This document shows positions 44,132-53,600 of a DNA stretch of 64,000 nt, in pieces. The notes under the pieces are model-generated. The model searched no databases, was not told the origin of the DNA, and saw only the letters and a list, made by a program, of their open reading frames with translations. The DNA is taken from contig JASAON010001637.1 of the NCBI GenBank assembly GCA_030849065.1, positions 62,001-126,000 of the forward strand. The letters are read 5' to 3'. Each line of letters starts with the position of its first letter. Within the stretch, counting starts at the first letter, position 1. The translations under genes and the position numbers were made by a program. Source of the DNA: Jaenimonas drosophilae. Lineage: Eukaryota; Euglenozoa; Kinetoplastea; Trypanosomatida; Trypanosomatidae.

Positions 44132-47100
44132 TCACGATGTGTTGTTGTTGTTGCTGTTGGTAGTGGTGGTAGTGTTGGGGAGTAGCTGATGAATGATGAT
44201 GTCGTCCTTCACCCCAAGCTCCACAACGCAGTTTTTGGGCACGCGCAATGCTGGAGACATCTCCGGCTTGAGGTCAGTGAAGAAGGCCAACATGGCTTGT
44301 GCAGGAATGGGCGGGGCGACCACCACGGCTGGAGATCGTGCGCGCATCACCGCCATGATCGCTGGCTCCAGACGCACATTCACTTGCCGACAGCTCTCTC
44401 CGTTGGGGAACTGAACGGAGTAGAAGAGCTCCGGATCGGTGCCCTGCGGTGCGTGCTGGAAGAGCGTCAGAGCATCACCCAGCTTACCAAATCGGGAGGT
44501 GCGCGTTGAGCACAGCGCACCACCATCACCCGCCACGTCACGTGAAGTGGGTGATGGTACCTCCTCCTCCTGCTGCTGAATGCCTGTGGTGGCGAGAAGG
44601 AGGTCGTAGAGCTTCGGATAGCGCTCCTTCGACCAATCCATCGTGTGGCCGCCAAAACGGCCGAAATTGATATTATCCAGGCCAGGAACAGGGCAGAGGA
44701 CCTCATCCACCACCTCCTCTGCCTCTTCTTCCTCATCATCGGTCGGGCTCAAGTCGGTGTTGCGGCGGCTTCCCATGCCACCATCTTGGCCTGTGGGGAA
44801 AGTCAAGCTCGCCGCGCGATTGGAAGGGCTGGCCGCTTCACTTCCTTCCGATACCACGTCAGGTGATTTGGCGGCCACGGTGGAGGTTGTTGGCCGACGT
44901 GTGCCGCTGGATGGATGGGTGGCGGGTACACGGGTAATCTCAATTGGAATGTTGTGTCGGAGTGGGGAGAGCATGCGTCGTGTAGATGGATTCGGGAAGG
45001 TATTGCGACCAACACGCGCGCTGTCTGTGGTACTCTGTGGGGCAGTGGCCTCGCCACTTGCCGTGCCCATCTCGGTGGAGGGGGTGTGGGGGCCCATGGA
45101 GGAGGTGGCGTAGGCCCCTTCACACTCCTCATCAATCAAGGGCATGAGTGTGCTGATGACGTGTCGGTTGGTGGCGTGGAGGACAACCATGTTGGCCACG
45201 TAGCGATCCTGAATGAAGTGCTTCAAGGCAAGGGCATATTCTTCTCCCTTGGCGGTCAGACGCTCATCACCACCAAATTGATGTTGCGAATCCCCAACCG
45301 TCTCACCAGGAAGTGCGATGTAGATGGGGTAGGCGACGGGATGAAGATTCATCAAGAAGAAGGCGATGCGGCTGCCCAGGCCCTGGCTTACCTTGTGAAG
45401 CACAACGTGGTGCTTCACGTTGATGATCTTAATGAAGGAGAGGAGCTCGGTCGGGTCGAGCGGCTCGTACACTTTTTCATACTGATGAATGCGGTCGCGG
45501 AACTCCGCAATCACCGCGTTGGTGTCGGTGACGCTCTTGAAGTCGTCGTTGTCGCACTTGCTGCGGAGGATATTCTCTGTGATGATGTTTTCATCGGTAC
45601 AGACGGATTCAATAAAGAGAAGGCGGAAGCTCAGGTTGTGTTTGGCGGTTTCTGATTCGAAGTAGGACTTCAGCCAACGTCGTCGTGTTTTGGTGGTGTT
45701 GGTGGCATCGAGAATACCAATGGCCTGCTCATGGCTGGCAATGAAGCGCACTAGGTCCTCACACGCCAGCTCCGCCATCTTCTCGCGGAGCTCCTTGCCC
45801 TTTGGGTTGTTAGGATCGAAGAAGTCCGCTCCACTTGTTCCTGCAACACCGAGAAGCTGGCGGCGATAGGCTCCGGCGTTGAATACGCGACATGGCACAC
45901 CCTTCCAGTTCATGTACCGCACCAAACGTTTGCTAATGAAGCTCTTTCCACGTCCAGGGAGGCCACACATACAGACGATGAGTGGGACCGTGTCGGAGAT
46001 GGTGGTGTAGCAGCTGTGGCGCTCATCCAAGGTCGGGGGAGAGGCAACGTCCTCCATGGGTGTCTCGCCAACCGCGCCGCCACCGTGTGCGGTGTCGGTG
46101 TTGTTCGCCTTGCCAGGTGGGAAAACCATGGCCGTGGCGGAAACGGGGGATCGTCGTGGTGAAACCGTCGAGTGTGGTCGCTCGCCTGGGGTGAGGTCCT
46201 GCACCGCTGCATGGTCATCCGCATCGCCGTGGCGTTTGGTTGCCATTGCGGTGCTCGGTGGCGGTGATGGCATGCTCAACTCCATGGAGTGCAACATACT
46301 CACGCTGCCCATCCCACCACCACCACCAACCTGCTGCCGACGAATGGCGGCTAGAAGGAAGCGCGAGACCTCTCCATGCCGATTGGCCGCCGCGCAATCG
46401 AGTGGGGTGCGTCCGTTGCGATCTACGGCGAGCACATCCGCATCAAAAGACACCAACACACGTACAATGGTGGTGTTTCCCTCCGATGCAGCCACATGCA
46501 AGGGGGTGCAGCCATTGTAGTCGCGTTCATTCACGTTGCATAATTGCTCCTGAAGAACGTATTGAAGCTTGCTGGCACTGCTGGCACGTACGAGGGCGAA
46601 GATGTTCTGCGCCGCTGACTCCGTCTGTATCTCCGCCAGGTGTTTCTTCAGCTTGTTCTTGCGCCGCTCCAGCTCCGCAATCATGGTTTGGCGGTTGACC
46701 TGCATCACGCGTGTGGCGGCAAGGGGGTCAGTGAAGATGGATTGGCTTCCGTAGTTGGAGAGGAGCATCGGAACGGTGCCAATAGTGCGAAACGATGCCT
46801 CCAACTGCTCGCGCTTGGCGTGGTGGTGGCCACTCGGCAAGTGCAACGACGCCGGGAGTGTGGCACGTCGATGGTCGAGCTGCGCAGGGTTCGTGGAGTT
46901 GCCGAGGCTCGCAGCCCCGTGCACGCCATCGGGGGAGAGGCTCCCCAGTGTGGTGTTTCTGCCTCCGCCAGAAAAGGTGGCCAATCCTGGCGGAGATATT
47001 CGGCCGGTGTTCTCGAGTGAGGGGCACTCCGACATCTTCCGTGTGTTGATGCTGCCCACCGGCGAGGCACCGTGTGGGTGCTGGGTGGAGGCGACGGAAA

Positions 47101-47626
47101 CCAACGAGGTGCTCGGTGGGAGATCCATCATGACGTGCGTCGTGGGCCGCATGTGGCAGTTGCCATCCAACGCATAGGTCAGCCACTCATCCTCGCTCGT
47201 GGATGTCAAGCTACGTTGGCTCGGGTGTGAAGAGGAGTGCTCCTCCACCGGAGAGCTGGGCGAGTGTGCGGCCCGCGTACTCGACGCAACAAGTGCAGAC
47301 GGAGCAGATGTGTGGTCGCCCATCGTTGATCCGGCCGGAGCGTCCACGGAGATGGGGTTGCTATCCGCCACCTCGCGAGATGGGTTCGATACATTGCTCG
47401 TAACTGAGTTGGCCCCACTCGTTGATCGCGGTACGTTGGTGAGGTTGATGGGCGAACGCTCGGCAGAAGAAGGTGGTGCTGTGCCGGTGCCTGACGTTGT
47501 GGATGGAGCAAGGGTGGCGAGCATTGCGCCAGTATCGCCATCCGCGGAGGAGGGGCATCCCTCCATGTTGGTTGCGTTGTTCTCCGAGGTGCTACCAGAA
47601 AACAACAACTTCAGCTTGTGCAGCAT
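44132..47626 (-). CDS. Ankyrin-repeat 6-phosphofructo-2-kinase / (defective) fructose-2,6-bisphosphatase
   Basis: The protein is 1164 residues from the ATG at 47626; the frame upstream to 47830 is a poly-Ser/Val translation of repeats. After a Ser-rich N-terminus, two to three ankyrin repeats lie near 345-440 (NGCTPLHVAASEGNTTIV and NGRTPLDCAAANRHGEV). The 6-phosphofructo-2-kinase domain has Walker A CGLPGRGKS, then NAGAYRR and ILDATNTTKTRR. The phosphatase half keeps its frame (FGGDERLTAKGEEYA), but the catalytic RHGE is replaced by LPGE (PIYIALPGET), so the phospho-accepting His is missing. The enzyme should only make fructose-2,6-bisphosphate, which activates pyruvate kinase in trypanosomatids. 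An insert of about 130 residues interrupts the phosphatase half after the segment LMPLIDEECEG. Ankyrin-bearing PFK-2 forms are known in the group. Confidence 0.88.
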   Translation of the reverse strand: MLHKLKLLFSGSTSENNATNMEGCPSSADGDTGAMLATLAPSTTSGTGTAPPSSAERSPINLTNVPRSTSGANSVTSNVSNPSREVADSNPISVDAPAGSTMGDHTSAPSALVASSTRAAHSPSSPVEEHSSSHPSQRSLTSTSEDEWLTYALDGNCHMRPTTHVMMDLPPSTSLVSVASTQHPHGASPVGSINTRKMSECPSLENTGRISPPGLATFSGGGRNTTLGSLSPDGVHGAASLGNSTNPAQLDHRRATLPASLHLPSGHHHAKREQLEASFRTIGTVPMLLSNYGSQSIFTDPLAATRVMQVNRQTMIAELERRKNKLKKHLAEIQTESAAQNIFALVRASSASKLQYVLQEQLCNVNERDYNGCTPLHVAASEGNTTIVRVLVSFDADVLAVDRNGRTPLDCAAANRHGEVSRFLLAAIRRQQVGGGGGMGSVSMLHSMELSMPSPPPSTAMATKRHGDADDHAAVQDLTPGERPHSTVSPRRSPVSATAMVFPPGKANNTDTAHGGGAVGETPMEDVASPPTLDERHSCYTTISDTVPLIVCMCGLPGRGKSFISKRLVRYMNWKGVPCRVFNAGAYRRQLLGVAGTSGADFFDPNNPKGKELREKMAELACEDLVRFIASHEQAIGILDATNTTKTRRRWLKSYFESETAKHNLSFRLLFIESVCTDENIITENILRSKCDNDDFKSVTDTNAVIAEFRDRIHQYEKVYEPLDPTELLSFIKIINVKHHVVLHKVSQGLGSRIAFFLMNLHPVAYPIYIALPGETVGDSQHQFGGDERLTAKGEEYALALKHFIQDRYVANMVVLHATNRHVISTLMPLIDEECEGAYATSSMGPHTPSTEMGTASGEATAPQSTTDSARVGRNTFPNPSTRRMLSPLRHNIPIEITRVPATHPSSGTRRPTTSTVAAKSPDVVSEGSEAASPSNRAASLTFPTGQDGGMGSRRNTDLSPTDDEEEEAEEVVDEVLCPVPGLDNINFGRFGGHTMDWSKERYPKLYDLLLATTGIQQQEEEVPSPTSRDVAGDGGALCSTRTSRFGKLGDALTLFQHAPQGTDPELFYSVQFPNGESCRQVNVRLEPAIMAVMRARSPAVVVAPPIPAQAMLAFFTDLKPEMSPALRVPKNCVVELGVKDDIIIHQLLPNTTTTTNSNNNNTS

Positions 47627-47895
47627 CGATCCACGATTGATGTGGCCGATGATACTGTGTGAAGTGGCAGTGGCAAGGTGTGCTGGCACGCAGCACAACC
47701 AGACCAGTAAGAAACAATACGACGTATCTGTGTGCAGAAACACAACAACTACAGATGAATACGAGAGTTGGGTGGATGATGTTGATGATGATGAAAATGA
47801 TGTTGTTGTTGTTGATGATGATGAACTCAATGACAGAACAAGAATAATACACCATGGGCACAGTGTTCTTCAGCAAACCACACTTGTACGTTGCC

Positions 47896-50427
47896 TTAAG
47901 TGATGAGATCCATGAGCCACACCAAGGTGAAGAGCACAGCGCGTAGTGCGTAGCAAAAGTAGAGCGCCACTCGCACCCCATCTCCTGGGCAAGACACATG
48001 CACCAACGTGCTGCACGTACTCGGTGATGCAGCCAAGAGGAGCAGCTCCACCGACTTCAGGTTTGCCGTCACGAGGAACTCCGCAATCGTCAAGATGAGG
48101 CAGGCGGCAAAGCACCACACACGGCCCTGAAACACAACAGCACCGTAGTCTGCGTAGGCCTCCCCAAAGGCATGCGCAGAGAGCCACCGACTCATGCGAT
48201 AGAGCAAGCGGCTCACGACGTTGCCTGTGGAGATGCCGCCGGCAACGATGTCGGCCCCATCCAAAACGTGCTCGCCACCACGTCGTGGGCTGTTGGATTC
48301 ACTCGCCGTGGAGGCGATGGGGAGGTCGCTGCCCTTGCCTAAAATAGAGTTGCTCAGCTCACTCGCTATGCCACGAGAGATGGATGCTCCGAGTAGGGAT
48401 GGGCGTCCAGCTGGTGGCGCACCGGTGCTGCTTCCAGCATAGCGCGAGTGGCCCTCTGCCATGCTTGTAGTTACGGAGTAGGATAGTCGTCGTGCATGTG
48501 TTGGTGTGGCAGGTATCGTCCTGTGCCAGCCGTGGCTCCACGTTGGGCTCCCTGCCCCGCTCACCTCCGATGATTGTGTTGGGGGAGCTCGAAGTTGTTG
48601 CTCAAAGGCCGCCTGATTGAACTTCCACAGCAAATCGGGAGGGAATGCGGCATAACCGTCATAGGGGCTGCGTGTTGTTGTTGTTGTTGGCAATGTGTTA
48701 GAGCCCAACTCGCCACCAACGTTGGAGGTCTGTGGCAGCTGTGGTGGCGGTGCGGTGATGGCGTCGGTGGGTGGCGCATGTTGCAAATGATCTCGGAAGG
48801 CTTGTAGAAAAGCCATGCGACGTACGCCCATGAGGGCCGCTGCGCTGCCCGCACCACGGCCAGGGTCGTAGCGCATCGCTCGACGGTTTGCTCCACCGCC
48901 ACCTCCTCCTGCCCCACTGTTTTGGCTTGCCGTTTCATCAACCTCACCACCCACAGCACCTCCTCCTCCAACCCCTCCGCCACCACTCTGCCGTTGTTGC
49001 TGCCGTCGTTCGTCGTAAATGGCGCGCCACTGCGCACGACGCTCATGCTGCCAGCCGACCTTTGCAATGCCCCACGACAGTGGTGCCAGACTGCTCAGCA
49101 GCTGCAGCAAACACAACACCATGAAGAGTGTGTTGCCGTACTCCCGTGTGATGTAGGCAATCACGGCAAGTTGGTAGCCATTAACCAGCTCCACATTGGT
49201 ATGATGCGCCGCGTTGCTGCTGCTGCTGCTGCTGCTCTCACTCATGCCAGCCGCTCCCGTCACAGAGCCCTCGACGAAGAGCGTGCCCCAATCATGCGAG
49301 GGTACCAACAGGGCGAGCAATACGAAGACCGACGCACCCGACGCAAAGGTAGTCATGAAGGTGCTCAACCGTCGAATGTACATGATGGTGGTCTTAACAA
49401 CCTCGCCGTACTCGCCGGCATCTTCCGTGTTGCCCCAGCGTCGGCGACGGCCTCCAGCGTCTTGATAGCCGTGAAGGCGGCTCTCGTTGAAGCGGCGCTC
49501 CAGCCGGCGCGCCATGCGGCTCTCGCGCTGCTCCACCGCCTCGCGCACCGCCATGGCCTGCCGTTCATGCATCTCCTCCATCGTGTGCCGCACCGCATCG
49601 GCGTATACGCCGTTGTGCTCCTCAAAGTAGAGGTGTGAGCGGAGCGGCGGGATGCCTCCCGGAGCACAGAGACGTGCGGCGCGTTGCGTGGCCTCCATCT
49701 CATCTACATCAGCGGCAATGTTGGTGTTTGGCCTCACGTCCTCCGCCGCCGTGATGTGGCTCGCAGCAGAGGAGCGCCTCGGTGCGGGTGATGGCAATGG
49801 TGCCTCCTCTGTTGCTGCTTCGGCTTGTGCTTCTGCAGATAGCGATGGAGTAGCAACACCGTCGTTGGAGATGGCTACCGTGGCGGTGTGCGCATCATCC
49901 ACGGGTGAGGTGCTCGCTGCCATTTTCTTATTTCGTCGATCCAGCCACCCGAGCACACCTCCGCTCTCCTGGGCGGAGGTTGGTCGAGAGGATGTTGTGG
50001 CAACCCACTCAAAGGGCCGTGAGATGGCACGTGAGTTGAAGATGTTGATGCTCGTCGTACCACCGGCACCACTTCTGTACTCTTCACGAGGCGTGCATTC
50101 ATGATCCTCCGCGTCGTGTGGCACGAAGCTAATTTCTTCGCTTGGATCGGCGTGCAACGCCGGCAGCGACACCTGAGGTGCTCCACCATCTCCACGAAAC
50201 ACATAACTATCGTGGTAGGGCAGTGCGCCGCGTGCACGAAGAAATGAGGCGTAGGCCTGCTTCTCTTCTGCTTCACGGGTGGCACCAGCCTGGCCATCTT
50301 CCATGAAAGCGGAATCACGCATCGAGCTCGACATGACAGAAGCGCTCTTGGAGTCGCTCCCATCGCTGCTGCTCTCTTCAAAGATGGTGTTGGGATGTGG
50401 CGCACGCCTCTTGCGTGATGGTGCCAT
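47896..50427 (-). CDS. Four-TM membrane protein with long hydrophilic regions, unrecognised
   Basis: The protein is 843 residues. The first 350 are charged and Ser-rich, starting MAPSRKRRAPHP. Predicted membrane segments lie near 352-380 (FVLLALLV), 425-450 (TLFMVLCLLQLL), 755-790 (AACLILTIAEFLVTANL) and 815-840 (ALRAVLFTLVWLMDLIT). A Gly-rich, disordered stretch of about 280 residues separates the second and third. The two pairs of segments with a short lumenal hairpin resemble small four-TM families such as the ciliary transition-zone protein TMEM237, but I see no decisive motif and leave it unnamed. The C-terminus ends in the last membrane segment. Confidence 0.6.
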   Translation of the reverse strand: MAPSRKRRAPHPNTIFEESSSDGSDSKSASVMSSSMRDSAFMEDGQAGATREAEEKQAYASFLRARGALPYHDSYVFRGDGGAPQVSLPALHADPSEEISFVPHDAEDHECTPREEYRSGAGGTTSINIFNSRAISRPFEWVATTSSRPTSAQESGGVLGWLDRRNKKMAASTSPVDDAHTATVAISNDGVATPSLSAEAQAEAATEEAPLPSPAPRRSSAASHITAAEDVRPNTNIAADVDEMEATQRAARLCAPGGIPPLRSHLYFEEHNGVYADAVRHTMEEMHERQAMAVREAVEQRESRMARRLERRFNESRLHGYQDAGGRRRRWGNTEDAGEYGEVVKTTIMYIRRLSTFMTTFASGASVFVLLALLVPSHDWGTLFVEGSVTGAAGMSESSSSSSSNAAHHTNVELVNGYQLAVIAYITREYGNTLFMVLCLLQLLSSLAPLSWGIAKVGWQHERRAQWRAIYDERRQQQRQSGGGGVGGGGAVGGEVDETASQNSGAGGGGGGANRRAMRYDPGRGAGSAAALMGVRRMAFLQAFRDHLQHAPPTDAITAPPPQLPQTSNVGGELGSNTLPTTTTTRSPYDGYAAFPPDLLWKFNQAAFEQQLRAPPTQSSEVSGAGSPTWSHGWHRTIPATPTHARRLSYSVTTSMAEGHSRYAGSSTGAPPAGRPSLLGASISRGIASELSNSILGKGSDLPIASTASESNSPRRGGEHVLDGADIVAGGISTGNVVSRLLYRMSRWLSAHAFGEAYADYGAVVFQGRVWCFAACLILTIAEFLVTANLKSVELLLLAASPSTCSTLVHVSCPGDGVRVALYFCYALRAVLFTLVWLMDLIT

Positions 50428-50649
50428 GGTGTATTCTATGAGTGGATGCTAGATCTATGTATGCAGAGAAGCCTATAAATGTATGAATGAATGTGTGTTG
50501 TGGCTGATGTTGTCGTGCAACGTAAACGTTTGCGAACTTCGTGTTTTTTTGGCCCACAACGATGTCGAATTGCCTTCAAGAGAAGAAAAAAAAACAGAAG
50601 TTGGAAACATGATGCATGAGCAACACACGCATACATCTCACACATAAGT

Positions 50650-50668
50650 ATCATCATCATCATCATCA
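50650..50668. repeat. ATC-triplet microsatellite between two genes
   Basis: Six ATC units in the 270-bp space between the 843-residue and 1907-residue genes. Confidence 0.7.
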
Positions 50669-50698
50669 TAACCTGAGCGAGGGTTCCAATCGGTGGTG

Positions 50699-53600
50699 CT
50701 ACGATGGAGGATCATCTCTCCAACGAAGAGGATCCTCAATGGTGGCGGCATCTCCACGCGACATCACTACTGGAGCACTCGTCAAGGTCGTGAGGGTCGG
50801 GCCATCAAACATCCGATAAGCACAAGTTGTTGGTGTACGTCCTCTGGCTTGTACGTCATGCACGTGTGTTGCGAGCAGCTCCATGTAGCCATGATGCGCA
50901 GCCACCGCCTCCCTCGATGGAGGAGCATCATCCATCGCCGCCGCAGAACGAACAACGCCGCCACGCATCAACGCATCATAACGTGCACGCAGCGCAGCCA
51001 TGGAGCTCTCCGATCCTCTCCCCTCATCCTGGTTCGTTGATTCTTCTCCCTCCTCCTCCACAGCATGAATCATGCGTTCTTGATTGGTCGTGGAGGTGCG
51101 CGTGGTGTTCGTCGTGACGGTTGCCGAAGGACTGCGTCGAGGCAGCGGTACGCCCAGCACATCGCAAGATGGAGAAGCAGAGTTGGAGGTGGTGCGTGTG
51201 GTGCCCGCTGTTGTTGTGTAGCGTGTGGTGGAGCTGTGTTGGCCATCATGGCGTACGTCGTGCAACCTCGCGGGGTATGGTTGGGGAGTGGGTGAGCCCA
51301 ACAGTCGAGATCCGCGGCAGATGCGGCGATGTACGTCGGGAGATGAGGATGAATCGGTGCTTGTAAGGAGGGAAGAAGTGGCCAAGATGCTGCCGCTGGA
51401 GCCATCGTCGTGATGCCGATGAGTTCGATGGCGGCGATGGTGCCCCTCTCCTTCCTCGTCCTGTGGGCTCACATGTGGTTGGAGCTCCGCCATCATGGCC
51501 GCGCGATGGAGCTCTTCGGCCATCGTCGGTGGTGGAGGTGCGCCTCCATCTCCAAATTCTTGCAGCCACTCGAAGATGAAACGCGTCACTGGATCACGAA
51601 TGGTCGTGGGAGGTCGTCCAGCACGACGTACATCATCCACAGCATGTGTGCGTGCGGCGGCGTCCTCCGCTGCATGCACCAACGAAGTGGCGCTCCCCAT
51701 CGCTGGTGGTGCAGTTGGTGGCGAATGACGAGAAGCATCGGCAGATGGGGCCACCATCGACGGAGGAGATGAAGAAGCATGTATGTGTGTTGTGTTGGAT
51801 GCCATCATCATCGGTTGTAGGTACTGAAGACGTGTGAGGAGGCAATCATGCTGAAGCGCTTCCTGCTCCACCACAGCGGTACGCTGGAGCTGCTCCATCT
51901 CGCACACGGCACGTACCATCATTTCTGCTTGTGCATGATGAAGTTGCATCAGCGAGGCAGCTTGAGCATCCAAAACTGTTGTTGCTGTGGTGGTGGTGAT
52001 TGTTTGTGGGGAGATCATCCCAAAGTTGGTCGCAGCCACCTCAGGAGTAGTGGCAAGTGCTGCACGGCGTACGAGACGTGTTTCCTCTACAATCACATCC
52101 CGCAAATCTTCTTCTGCACCACTTTCATTGGTTGTTGTGCGCCGTGTTTGTTCCGACATCATCGGCGGAGGTCTATACCGATCACGATGATGATCCAGCA
52201 TAGGCTGAAGATCAAGCACAAGACGAATGCAGCCATTGCCGTCGTCGTTGGCCGTTGTGGTTGTGGCTTGAATGGCCGCAAGCGTGGTGGTAGCGCCATC
52301 TGCCGCCGCACACACCTCCACCGGAATGCGCGATGGTCGTGGTGAGTGTGTGGTGGTGGCTGGAGCAGCCGTGGTCGCTGGTGCGTTGAGGGAGGCTGAG
52401 ATGATGCCTGAATCCTCCACGGCACCTCTGCGTCGAGGCGATATCGATGGCACCAGAGACACAGATGGAACCCGCACCACCTCCCGACGCATCGCTGCGT
52501 GCATCACCGCACCACCCTCCACCACGGAGGACCCACGGCCATCATCATCATCATCCCCATCATCATCGTGCCTCGCGGCCCCACCCTCGTAGCCCATCAA
52601 CACCTTCTCAAGAGCGTTCAGCATTGCCTTGCGCTCCCCTACCACCTCAACGTGATGCTTCAGCACATCCGCGTGCATCTCCTCCACATCATCCTCAGCT
52701 GCCACGTCGGGTATGTTTTCGAGAAGAGTAGCATCTGCGAGGAGCTCCTCCAGCATCGCTCGGGCCAAATGATCATGCAAACGTCCATCCAGTTCTTCCC
52801 GCATGAGACTTGCCTGCGATGGTGGCGGAGGTGCATGAGTGAGAACCTCGTGTTGCAACATGGCGGAGATCATCTCGGCATGAAGGGCGTTTACAACATC
52901 GTCAAAGAGAGATGCCTCCGTGGCCTCTCCGAGAATGGAATAGATGGTTTCTGAGACCAACCGATCACGTACATCCTTCATGATGCCCTCATCACCCACC
53001 ACACGGTCGTGGAGGTGTTGGATGGAGCTCGGCCGAATCATAATTTCCTGGAGATGCGCCAGTCGCTCTCTGGCCTCGCGTAGTGTACGCGCCTCTGCCG
53101 CCATGGCTGGAGTGATGTACGTCATGCGTCGATGATCATCCGCCAATGTTTCATCCTCATGCACATCCACCATCTTCACCTGTGCTTGATCAGCACCCGT
53201 TTGCACGCGATGCATCTCCTTCACGTGCGGGGCACCGTTGATATAGTTGGCATCGTCGGCACCGACGGAGGTGGAGATACGCTGACGGCGCAGCTCCATC
53301 TCCGCCGCACGCACCGCGTCGGCAGCCTCTTGCGTTTCTCGCCATCGACGTGTGTAGATGCCATCCATCTCCTCACCGAGACTATAATGATCATATAATA
53401 GCTGGCCAGCCGGAGGTTCTTCCACGGGAAGAGGATACGCACCACCTCGTTGTGTGCGACGGAAGGCCTCCGCCGCGACCTGGGAAGTTGGTAGGCGTGC
53501 CATTTCCCGTGCTTGAGATTGCTCCACCACAAAACACATCATTGGGCCAACAGCGGCGGCACTGGCGATACGTGATCGATGATGTAGGTCCATCTGCTCC

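Noticed and set aside
47627..47830. Upstream extension of the PFK-2 frame with a hydrophobic stretch
   Set aside because: It translates triplet repeats and probable untranslated sequence; the ATG at 47626 gives the basic N-terminus also found in the kinase.
47896..50427. Firm naming of the four-TM protein as TMEM237
   Set aside because: Only segment number and spacing agree; no diagnostic residues could be confirmed by eye.
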